From positions 2,793,730 through 2,857,729 of the forward strand of contig CAIIXF020000007.1 in the NCBI GenBank assembly GCA_903813345.2: a DNA stretch of 64,000 nucleotides. Reading direction: 5' to 3'. The notes beneath the pieces were generated by a model. It was not told the DNA's origin. It saw nothing but the letters and a program-made list of their open reading frames with translations, and made no database searches. Shown piece by piece: positions 1-10,876 of this stretch. The first letter of the stretch is position 1; every line of letters starts with the position of its first letter. Source of the DNA: Owenia fusiformis (lineage: Eukaryota; Annelida; Polychaeta; Sabellida; Oweniidae). The position numbers were made by a program, and so were the translations under genes.

Positions 1-91
1 GTTTAGTCTCATGAGTGGAGAGTGACAAAATAGCTCATCCTTAGCAGATATCTCACACAGAAAATAACATGCAATTCTTCCAAAAATGAAA

Positions 92-519
92 CTTTATATA
101 TTAAACTTTGAGAAGCGACAGCAAAACGACATAAGCGACCATAATATCACAATTACATGTCCATGCAAACATAATTGTGCTGCATCAAAAGCGGAACAAT
201 GTTTGTCAATATCAGCAGTAATTTTGAAGGATGACATATGAGATGCTAAAATTGCTCCAATTATTGGATGGAGAAACTTTTTGAAGTTTCAATGCATTTT
301 TTTATTTAGGGGAAATGCATCAAAACTTGAGAAAGTTTCTTCATCAAGTAATTGGAGCAATTTTAGCATCTCATATGTCATCCTTCAAAATTACTGCTGA
401 TATTGACAAACATTGTTCCGCTTTTGATGCAGCACAATTATGTTTGCATGGACATGTAATTGTGATATTATGGTCGCTTATGTCGTTTTGCTGTTGCTTC
501 TCAAAGTTTAATATATAAA
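92..519. repeat. Near-perfect long hairpin (foldback repeat) in a golgin intron
   Basis: Bases 92-298 and about 312-519 are reverse complements over roughly 205 bp with few mismatches, separated by a loop of only about 15 bases. The left arm begins CTTTATATATTAAAC and the right arm ends GTTTAATATATAAAG. The short open frames here on both strands are mirror images of each other and are not genes. It lies between golgin exon 16 and the next exon off the window, so the pre-mRNA would carry a stem of about 205 bp. A foldback transposon is the simplest origin. Confidence 0.9.
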
Positions 520-622
520 GCATCAGTGATACATATTTCAGTAATAAATAAATATGTTGTGACAAATTATATCTGGTGCATGTAGTCATGTAGTGCAGTC
601 AATTCTATCAGTGTGTTCCTAC

Positions 623-3600
623 CTAATTCCTTCTGCTGTGTCAGCTCCAGAAGTTTTTGGTTAAACTCTGTGTCTTTAGCCTTCATTTTCCCATTGAATT
701 TCTCCTTTAGTTTTGAAATGTTTTCTTTGAATTGGTTTTGACGTTCTTCGAATTTCTGTTTAACATTTTCTTGGAATGATTTCAAATGTTCTTTTTCAGT
801 CTCTATTTGTTGCTTCAGTTCAGCAACCTCAGTCTGGTACCTTAAAATAATTACACTTTTGAACACATGCTCTGTACTTATTTTTAATATGAATTGATTC
901 AAGGCAGTAAATGGAAAGGTGAGCTAAAAATATATGCTATAGTATGGAGCCACCATTTGCCAGTGTATGACTATTGTAAATTAAATAACTCAGATAATTC
1001 TAGGGGAAGATTGCAATAGTTTACTGATAACATATGCAATAAATACAATGATTCATATAATTAATATCTGCTAAAAAACGTCAAAAGCTAATCATTATAC
1101 AGTATGTACAGTATCATTACATGAAATTATTCAGATCATATTAGATTGGTATGGCAAAGATTCCAAGTTAAGTGTAACAATAAATGCAATAATTTGATTT
1201 GAAGATTGATAAAATTGTAATTGTATTATGTATTCAGACATATGATGTTGAAATACCTTGATTCAAGATCTTTACAGGAATTCTCCAGAACAGACACTTG
1301 GCTCTTATATTCTTTCTCCTGGCCCTCAAACTCATTTTCCCTCAGTATCAACTTTGCTTTCCATTCCTGTTCCATACTTGACAGAGTGTCCATCTTAGAC
1401 TTATACTCCTCAGTCAACTGCATATATTGATTCTTGTGATTTTCTAAAAGTTCATTCTCCCGCACAAGGAAATCATTTTTCAATGTCTCTTTCTCTTTTG
1501 TACCAAGTTGAATTTTTTCTTCTAGGATACTTATCTCTGTTTGAAAACTACCTCTCTGCTCAGAAAATTCAGATTTCATACGTACTAAATCTTCCTCGAG
1601 GGTTTTATATTTTTCTACTGTATGTTTTAATTCATTTATGGCACCATCTTTTTCATTGCACAATGTTTTGAGCTTCTCAATTTCTATTTCATTGGCTTTC
1701 AGCTGATCACTTGAAAGCTGAAGGCTATTTTCATGGTCATTGATTTTACTTTGTAACTGTTCTATTATGGCAGTGTTCCCCTGGCTGTCAGTCTGCAATG
1801 ATGCCAATAATGTTCTTTGATCATCCACCTCATTGGTTTTTATTTTTATTTTTTCCTCTAGTATAGACACCTCGGTTTCATAACTTCCCCTTTGTTCGGC
1901 CAAATTTTCCCTCACTTTCTCAAGTTCTTGTTCTAGGACTACACATTTTTCATTCGAGGCACTTTCCTTTTCATTGCACAATGTTTGAAGCTTCTCAAGA
2001 TCAACTTTAGTAGCGTTGAGCTGCTCATCAGACAAATGACGGTCAATTTCAAGTTCATTGATTTTAGTTTGTAATTCCTTTATGATCTCAGTATTTCCTT
2101 GTGAATCAGTCTGTAATGATGCTAGTAATGTGGTTTGATCATTAACCTGTGTCGTAGCAACATTCAGTTCATCAGTCTTTATTTCTAACTTTTCCTCTAA
2201 AATAGAAACTTCCATTTCATAACTGCCTCTTTGCTCAGCTAAATCTTGCCTCAATTTTTCGAGTTTTTGTTGAAGGCCTGTGCATTTTTCTAACTGTTCA
2301 TTTAAATGTTCAGACTTAAGATCAATGTCAGATTTCAATTGTTCATTACTTGTCTTCAGGTCATTGTTATTATCAACCAGCTCTTTTATATGGTTATCTC
2401 TCTCAGTGACAGCACCCTTGCTTCCCTGGAGCTCATCTTTCAGTGTGCCACACAGTTGGTTGGATTCCTCAAGCTTAACATTTAAAGTCTGAATATTTTC
2501 ATTTACGACACTTAATTTGTTCTCCCCTTCTTTGGTGATGTTCTCCACTTGGTTGGTCAATTCAGACTCCTTTAACTTCAACTCCTGTATTGTTTTTTCT
2601 AGTTGTGTAATATGTTCATTGGATTCTTTTAATTTATTGTTAAGTTCTGTAGTCACTTCACTAATTGAGCTTTGTCCTTGGAGGGCTGCTGCTTCTAAGC
2701 CACGACTAAGTTCACTGGCATGATTCTCCTTTTCAAGTGTTAATCTACTCTCAAACTCCTCCATCTTTTGACTTAGTTCAGTGTTCTTGGAATCTAACTG
2801 ATTCCTCAGTTCATTACTAGAAGTTGTGAGCTCTGCTGTGGTTGTTTCTAAGGCATTAATTTGGGACTGCAATGTTGATATATTATTTTGTTGCTCTCCA
2901 TTTTTCTTTTCCCATTCCTCTTCTAGGTTTTCTCGCTCTTTCTTCAATCTTTCTCTCTCCTCAGTTTGATCTTTCAAAGCAGTTTCTAGATTTTCTTTTT
3001 CTTTTTGGAGTTTTTCATAGCCCTCAGTTTTGTCCTTCAAAGCAGTTTCAATATCCTCTTTAGCCTTCTGTAATGAGTTTATTTGTTCAGTTTGTTCACT
3101 TAGTGTGGTTTCTAGTTGGATGACTTTATTGCTGAACTCTTGGGTGGTTGTCTCTAATTGTGCAGTTAGATCAATGTTTGTACTCTGTAGTGTTGTCACC
3201 TGGAGAGAAAATAGCCTAAAATGTCATTGGATTTGATAACATGGACATTCAGAATGTCACAGTCGAAGAGGACTTGCCAAGATGTAAATACTGTTCCAAT
3301 AAACACAATTATGTTAGAATACTTATTAGTAGACTATTTTTACTTCTTAAGGGTATGTCATTTATATGATATATCATTTACAGAAATACATAGAGAACTC
3401 TATAGAATTCAATATTTGTAAGTCATTAAATAAAAAGCTATTCAGTACCTGTTGACTTAATTGATCTAGTTGAGATATCTTTTCCTGAACAACTCTCTCG
3501 TGGCTTTCAGTCAGTGAGGTCAACTGTGTAGTATACTGCAGCTCTATGTCACTGTTAGACCCTAATGACAAAAGCAAATAGACAGTACTTGTATGAATTT

Positions 3601-6600
3601 CATTTCAAATTCAGTTATTTTCTGGGAATGGGAACACTTACTTTTACAGTAGCAGTTTAAATATACCAGTCATATAAAAGACACAATATTTCATAAAAGA
3701 ACAGCTTATGAGAGTTGTTTATAGTGAGTACATGAAACAATAATCTATAGCAGCTTGTTCAATGTCGATTTTTATAGTGAGTTATATCATTCATTGGTTC
3801 TACCTTTCATGAGTGCTTCTTGTTTGGCACACAGCTTTTCCAACTCAGTTTTGTGCAACTCTTTAGCCTCGTCTAGTTTCAGTTGAACCTCTTCTGCATG
3901 CTCCTTTCTACAGATATACAAAGGGAAACATTAAATCAACTTCATCTAGTCTCAGTTCACTTCTTGACGCACACAAGGGGCTTTAACTTTTACTTTTACT
4001 ATGGAAATTTAATTTCTAAATTTCAAAATACTGTAAAAAAAATATTGAAATCTACATAGTGCTTTGCAAGAAGTGAAATTAAAAGCTTACCTTATATTTT
4101 CTAACTGGTCCTTGTGCTGTTTATCAAGTGCCTCATATTCTTGTTTATGTCTGCTAGAATTCTCCTCAATTTGCTGTACAAAGTCTGCAGTTATACGCTG
4201 TTGGTCCTCCTTTAACTTCTCAATGGTATTCCCTTGTTCAACCTCCCTCTAAACACATGTAGAATGATATATGAATTTGTTACAATAACTTGATATTCTC
4301 TACATGCAACTGGACAAACCAATATTTTGCCATTTTGTCAGGATAATATTTTGGACCAGGTCAAGTTGTAATCAATATTTCTTTGAGAAAGTAATCAATG
4401 AGATTAATTAATTTACCAATGATGATTTCCATTCATACTCTTCACATTATACAATGTATACAATGAATTACAGTATTTATACATGTATATTGAATTACTT
4501 TATTACACAGACTCATAAAAGGCTTACATTGTTCAATTCTTCTATTCGCTGTTTCAGCTCATCATTCTGATTATCCTGCTGACTAATGGCTGCCATCTTC
4601 TGGAGTTCTCTCTCTTCTATTGCTAATTTCATCTCCTCTTCTTTCTCATGTAGGATAGCTTGGAGTTCTTCATATTTATCACTCACTGCTTGCTCCTTCT
4701 CTTTCTCCTAAAACAATGTTTTTACCATTTTGGTTATGTCATATTACATCGTATTACATCATATTTTAGCTTCTGTTCAGTTTACAAAGTGGTGACCATA
4801 ACACTTTTTATTTGCCAGACAAAACCTTATGCAGTATTTTCAAAACAAGAACAGCAGACAGTAGCATTTCCTTAAATCTATTGTTGAATATTCGCTTTTA
4901 AAAAGAGTTTACCTTCTGTGTTATGATGAGTTTCCACTCCTCATCTTTCTGATTGAGCTTCTCTTCCAGTTCTTTTTCCTTTTCTTCCAGAGTGTGTTTG
5001 AATTGTTCTTCCATCTCTTGGACACGTTTCAGCCCATCTTGCTGGAGAGTAGATATTACAAGAATAGACATGTGAAAATTGATCTTAACAAAGGTAAATG
5101 CTAGAGAATAATAGAGTTAGAGCTAAGTTCACTTGGAAGTGTACCGCAAAACTTTTATAGGGAGAGAAATATTGTAAAATAATTTATTTGCATTTGTGCA
5201 TTTCCTGCCATGCATACATATATGTTGGTAGTCATTTTGTTGCTATTTTGTAAATTTGAATAAACTTTGTATTAACAGGGCCAATAATGCTGATTTCAGC
5301 CTCGGCCCTGTCATTTGTAGATAATTTTGTAAAGTAAAATAAAGAAACCATAAAAACTAAAAAAATTTGCATTTGTGGGTAGACAGCTTGTCTGTGGAAT
5401 ACTAATGCACTTTCAATAAAGAAAATTACCTGATTTACAAAGAATTTAACTGATTGCATTAAATGTCACTCTAACTGTGACAGAGCTAAACTAAATATAA
5501 AATGTACGCTCATTTAAATTCTGATTTTTCTTAATAGCACAATGACTTCTTAAAGTGAGATAATCTACCTTCAACAAGTCAATTGCAGCAGACTTTCCAC
5601 GTGAGAGTTCCCCAATCAAGTTCTCTTTTTCCTCTTCCAGAGATGTCTCTGCAGCTTGGAGCCTCTTCTGCATGTCTTCAAGAGCCTGCTTCTTCTCTCC
5701 TTGAACCTTCTTGATGATCTCTTTAGACTTATGGATATTCTCTTGGGCTAGAAATTAAATTGTGCATTACTTATATACATATTTATACTATTATGTGTAT
5801 ATATGTTTCAACCTCATATGAAACAACCATGTACATTTTCACCTTACAGTAGTCAGCTAAAACATTTACTTATAACAGTTTTATTAACAATAAGTTTTGG
5901 CTTTGTGCTTCTCAAAGTTTTGCTTGCAATACAGTGGATCAAGTTGTAAACTAACCAGATTTTTTAACACTCTCCAATTGTTCCTCTAGACTTTGTTTTT
6001 CAGTCTCTGTTGCCTGCAGTTTAGACTGAATGGTCTGTAGCATAGACCTGGTCTTTGTTAGCTCCTCGTCCTTCTCCTCAACCATCTGGAAAAGATCTTT
6101 CTTAGCCTCCGCCACCGCCAACTGTTTATCTGTCTCCAGGTCCTTGATCACCTGCCTAGCCTCCTTTATCTGGCCCTTGTACTTCGTAACCAGCTCTTCC
6201 TGGCTTATCTTTAACAGTTTACAACAATACAAATTCAGTGGGATTGTAAAAATGACATGGAAGAAACAAGGAAGGGAAAAGTGAAGGTTCCCAACAAAAA
6301 ATGCAAGGTATGACACACAAAATTCAAGGTACGACACATGTGATTTGCCTCTAACTGCCATGATCTTTAGCTTACTCATGAAAATATAGTATAAAAAAAT
6401 ATTTTTGAATTAACTGTAATATCCATAATGTAATATTTGTTATTTCAAATGCATGGACAAATTTTGATCCCAGATTACTTTGATTTTGGCTGATTTTTAC
6501 ATCATTTGATTCTGTTTGTACCTTAATTTGCTCCATCTGTTCATTTCTCTCCTCTAGTTGTTTCATCAAGGCATCTTTGTCCTCATTCAGTTGTTGAGTC

Positions 6601-9600
6601 CTCTCTTTATTGCCTCTGATTGTCTCCTTGCACTTGTTCAGCAGAACCTCTAAACGCTTCACCTACAATGAGTGTTGAATTAGTGTATTATATAGTATAT
6701 ACATGGCCATATCACATTTTAAAGTGTTCATGTATGAAGCATTTTATGGTTTACATATTATAATATATATACTATAACCCTGATTCAGTACATCAGAACA
6801 AAAGTCATTCCTAAAAATAAGAGATTGTCTTCAAATTTGTAAGTTGTAATTAACATTGCTTCCTTTCCTTTAGACCTAACATTTAGTATGGTCATTACCT
6901 TTTCCTTCAGATTTGCAGCTTCTGCTTTGTCTTCATTAGAAGCATCACCATCACCATTCGGTGTTCCTCCATCCCCATTAGGACCTGCCTGTTTAAGCTT
7001 CTGTTTCAACTCATCAGGGATGTCTTTTCCTTCTTTCAGTAAATGGATCTACAAGTAGAATGTACATGTGATATTCAGGCGATCATTAATAACAATAACT
7101 AATAATGAAATGGTCAAACATTTTGCATAATTTCAACTGGATATTTTTAGATTATGTTAGAAAAAATATTTTGATTAAATGAAATATATTTTTTTCAAGT
7201 TTGTTTTGAAAGTGCTGAACTACCATAGGATCCATGTACTATAAGCATATCATTTCCCCAGTGTATATACCTGCATCTGTAACACTTTCATATGTTCATC
7301 TTTCTCCTCTAACATTAGTGTATAGTTCTCCTCAAGATGCTGCTTCGCTAACTGGTCCAGTTGACTTTGCTCCTTCAGCTCTGAGATGCGCCTGAATGCC
7401 TTGTCCTGGGACTGTGTTAAGGCATGTTTCAGCTTCTCTTTGTCCTTCTCCAAGTCTTTATAAGCTTTAGCAACCTAAATCGGGGTATGATATTAAATGT
7501 AACCACTGGATACAGTCAGATATTTATGCCGTTTTGTTTTTAGCTTATGTAGGGAAATGACATGGCGACAAATCAAAAATTCAATTTTGCACAGTAGTTC
7601 TGAATTCTTTCATAGATATTCATTAGTAAACAGAAATTCCCATACATGTATTTCCACAGCAATACAGATTGGTACAGCACAAGAACTGACCAATCAGAGG
7701 GCTTCATTTTACAGATCATATGATAATATGATTTACCTCTCTGAATTTTGTCTTATATTTCAGAATTCCCCGCTCCATCATCTTATATCGTCCAATCAGT
7801 TCATCTTTAGAAACCTGATCTAAAACGTATGACGTGTCCTCAGCCTCACTTTCGACATCTGATGGCATTTGATAACGATGTGGTGTGTTTGGTATTGGTG
7901 AAAATAATGAGCTCTCACTTGTGACAGAACTCTCCGAAAGCTGACGTTGGCGAGGCACTTGAACTGGTGTGACAGGAAGATGTGCTGGGCTAGAATCAAC
8001 CCCTCCCTGTGGTAAAAGTATATTTGTAAAACATGAGGATAATTATATTACTGGAACCATTTCAAATCATAATATTGGAACAACGACAATAAATAATATA
8101 CTACAGATGAATCTTATCTTTTTATCGAAACAGACAAAAAAAATGCTCTTAAATTTCAGAAATATCAAAGTTTATTAGTTTAAAATGCTTGTTAATTTTG
8201 CTGAATACTCAAAGCGTATTTACCTGAGCTACTGCAGTGTCTGAATCATCAAGATGTATGAGTGACCCCTCAGTTGAGCTTCCTTCAAGTACACTGGGAT
8301 TGGTTGTGTTATTAACAACTGGGGGTGTACTCTCAACATCAACCAACTGAGCAACTGGGGGTTGTGCTGGCTGGTTATTGAATGCCAACTAGAATATTCA
8401 ATATTTGTACGGTGAGTAAATGTATATGAAGACCTGTGGTCATCATCTCCCTTTAACCTTTCTATATTCTAGTTCCCAAAATTAATGTTTGAAAGTTTTA
8501 CAATCAGTCTAAAGAGAGGAGTTAATGTGCATCTTTCAAATGATTTTTTTACATTTGAGCTATTGAGAATTAAATTTAAGAAATCATCCTTGCTCAATCA
8601 TATCGTATGCTGAATACATAAACTACTTGCAACATACCTTTTTCCTGACACCATCCCCATCTTTCTTTGCAGGGCTCGGCTCAGCAGAACTGGCTCCCTG
8701 TAACACCAAGCATCCAAAAAAATCATGAAGTCAACAACGCTACATATCAACATGGGCTTTCAACTAGTTGAAAGCCCATGATATCAATGACAACACTAAA
8801 AAGCCAAACCAAATATGAGGACTAAAAACGGATATAATCAAATGAGTTTTTAATTTATTTGATGATGTTTAAGGAGCACAGCCTGGTGTCCTTGTGGTAT
8901 GGTGGAATAAAGCAGATGCGAGTAGGTAGTTACCAGATTCACCACCAGGTGGCTCGTTCGGGTCAGATAGCATGGCGAGTATAGGAGAAAGTTCCCTTAA
9001 ACTTAAATCACATCTGTTTTAATGATTCAATTTTCATATAACCCTTATGTATCTAATAGTTATGCAAACTGAAATATGTCCAGTAAAAGAAAATGTTATC
9101 TATCCAATACAAGAAAAGATATTTCACTTTTTGTGATTTTGTATCATGGGGTCTATGGGGAATCAACCCGAACAAGAAGTCACATTTTCAAAAAAAATTA
9201 AATTTTCAAAGTTGATAAACAATTTTCGAAACCATATTTATAGATGTACTTTTACATGCAGATTTCAAATATGACATCACTTTGTCTGAATTTCGAATTT
9301 TTAATGATGTAAATCAAGATTTTTCTACTCGCATCTGGGTTATTGGAGTTCTCTGAGCTCTGCAAATGAGTGCATGGAGAATTAATCTAAGGTCCTTGGC
9401 AAATCCTTCCTTCCAATGAGATTATATATACATGTAGTTACAGTTAGCATTGCAGCTACTGTATGTTTCACATGAGAATTTAAATCCTAGCATGCATATT
9501 GTAATGTTGAATTTTTAAAATCTAGCCTGAGAATGTTGATTCTGGCTTACAACCAGATTAGAATATTAATTCTAGCATGTACCCTATTGAGAATTCAAAT

Positions 9601-10251
9601 TCTAATTTGGAGTATAGTTGAAGATTTAAAATCTGGCTTGCAACTAGTTGAGAACTTGAGAACTGGCTCAGAGAACTTACTCCTCCCTGTAGCTTACAGT
9701 ACATGTCCTTCTTGCAGTAGCATATAGGACTTGAACTTAGTGGATGAGAGAACTTGGACCATGGGCTTTCAATCTTGTTGAAAGCCCATGCTTGGACTAA
9801 GTCCTATTGGAGGCTTAGGTTATCATGTGCCACGCCTACTTCTGGGGCCATGAAGATCTTTGAAGCCCAGACTTTATCTTTCACCACAAATCTAAAGGGG
9901 TCGTAGGATGCGATAAAATGTAAGCTTATACTTCTAAACGCTCGAACAATTTTATGTAGCCTAAAAGATAGAGAAATAACTAGATGCATCTACATATGCC
10001 TTGTACAGACAATTTGGAGTCCATGGTTACATTAATAAAGTGTATTTCATGTAGAGCCACGGTTAAATTGTACCTCTCTAGAGCTCTAGACAATTTGGTA
10101 AGATTTACTTCCGGGTTTGATTCTGCATTGCAAAAAGTCGGCAAAAATATTGAACCCTAATTACCTGATTGAGCGGGCTTGCAGACAGCGGAGATTTTGC
10201 CGGAAGGTTCTCTGCCGCCTCTTCAATCTTTTTCTTTAGTTTTTTGAACAT
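623..10251 (-). CDS. GOLGA4: Golgin subfamily A member 4 (golgin-245/p230) orthologue, 5' part of gene, 16 exons, incomplete at left edge
   Basis: Long coiled-coil tether of the trans-Golgi network. Exons, all with GT/AG borders and continuous phase: 10165-10251, 8638-8697, 8224-8388, 7737-8006, 7271-7474, 6899-7048, 6522-6662, 5956-6208, 5569-5747, 4913-5041, 4528-4707, 4091-4248, 3804-3907, 3449-3561, 1257-3199, 623-840. The start MFKKLKKKIEE is the short N-terminal motif shared by golgin-97 and golgin-245, known to capture endosome-derived vesicles through TBC1D23. Golgin-245 rather than golgin-97 is indicated by a PSDVESEAED...IGRYKMMERGILKYKTKF block in exon 4 and SQDKAFRRISELKEQ in exon 5, both very close to vertebrate GOLGA4. 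The rest is Glu/Lys/Gln-rich heptad sequence. About 1,451 codons are visible; the last exon ends in phase 1, so the gene continues off the left edge, and the expected C-terminal GRIP domain is not in the window. Exon joins are from reading splice sites, not transcripts. Confidence 0.93.
1257..3199 (-). repeat. GOLGA4: Golgin exon 15: giant coiled-coil exon with three internal ~113-residue tandem repeats
   Basis: This 1,943-nt exon encodes 647 codons of uninterrupted coiled coil, far longer than the 87-270 nt exons around it. About positions 1500-2290 hold three tandem copies of a unit of roughly 337-339 nt. Each copy carries a variant of EQRGSYEMEVSILEEK, followed in the first two by TLLASLQTDSQGNT and in both by LQTLCNEK or LKTLCNEK. 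The landmark recurs near 2215, 1876 and 1539. A shorter 26-residue near-repeat (ETALKD, KEKENLE) lies near 2930-3070. The unit is a multiple of 3, so frame and coiled-coil register can be kept. The SILEEKL motif resembles coiled-coil segments of vertebrate GOLGA4; the triplication looks lineage-specific, which is inference. Confidence 0.85.
8749..8781. repeat. 30-bp palindrome CATGGGCTTTCAAC/GTTGAAAGCCCATG
   Basis: A perfect palindrome in golgin intron 1. The same motif recurs as a near-palindrome at about 9761-9792 and as the ends of the 38952-39664 element, so it is the terminal signature of a dispersed repeat family. Bases between the two intron-1 copies include the MITE at 8913-9337 and a degenerate run at about 9515-9680 built on phrases such as TTGAGAATTNAAATTCTA. 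Confidence 0.75.
8913..9337. mobile_element. MITE with AGATGCGAGTAG terminal inverted repeats, copy 1
   Basis: The element begins CAGATGCGAGTAGGTAG and ends TTTCTACTCGCATCTG, giving inverted ends of about 13 bp. A second copy that is nearly identical along its whole length lies at 59029-59454. There is no transposase-like reading frame, so it is non-autonomous. The flanks (AATAA on the left, TTATT on the right) do not settle the target-site duplication. It sits in golgin intron 1. Confidence 0.88.
9761..9793. repeat. Second CATGGGCTTTCAA palindrome in golgin intron 1
   Basis: Reads CATGGGCTTTCAAT, a short spacer, then GTTGAAAGCCCATG. Same family as the palindrome at 8749 and the ends of the element at 38952-39664. 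Confidence 0.7.
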
Positions 10252-10876
10252 TTTCAATCATGAATTATGATATATTGTGCATTTTATGGAGGATTTATTT
10301 TATGTAGACAGAATCCATGTTGACACTGGAGACTTGCGAATATTGTTCTGCAAAAGCTCAACCCCTATATATTAATGAATATCGGGTGTTTTGGCAAGGA
10401 TAAGGATTTCAAAATATTTATGTAAATATAAGCAATACAGCATGTTCATTTAGGAAACACAAATTCTATTTTGTACTGTAAATTGGATTTAGCGAAATAG
10501 GTATAGCTCATTCATAAGTAGAAACTCGCAGTGCGTACACGTAGTCGCGCATGCGCAAAGCTAGAAAATGAAAACGAGGATTACTACATCCGGGACCTGG
10601 AAAATATGGACGTTATAAGTTGATCAACTTTCCTGACATTTTTACGCAATGTATACACAACAAGGCACATGATAGCGAAGCCAAGAATTTTTATCGATAC
10701 TCTGTATGTATTTGTACCATAATATCAACATTTGATCTACTGAAAACCACAAAGTAATTTGTAAATATACTTTGAATTCTCAAAAGTTTCAAAATATTTG
10801 AGAACCCGGAAGTGACTTTCCTGATGAGATTATTTAGTATTTTACATTATTCCAATATTTACAAATAAGTAGCACT
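10252..10876. promoter_or_regulatory. Divergent promoter region between GOLGA4 and LRRFIP
   Basis: Only 625 bases separate the two start codons, which point away from each other. CGCGCATGCGCA at 10546-10557 fits the NRF1 palindrome exactly. CCCGGAAGTGAC at about 10804-10815 is an ETS-family core lying close upstream of the LRRFIP start; an inverted copy (ACTTCCGGG) is at about 10108, in golgin intron 1. I see no convincing TATA box. NRF1 and ETS sites are typical of housekeeping bidirectional promoters; shared regulation is inference. Confidence 0.7.

Noticed and set aside
2280-3236. Plus-strand frames opposite golgin exon 15
   Set aside because: They are antisense shadows of a continuous coiled-coil exon confirmed by splice phases on the minus strand.
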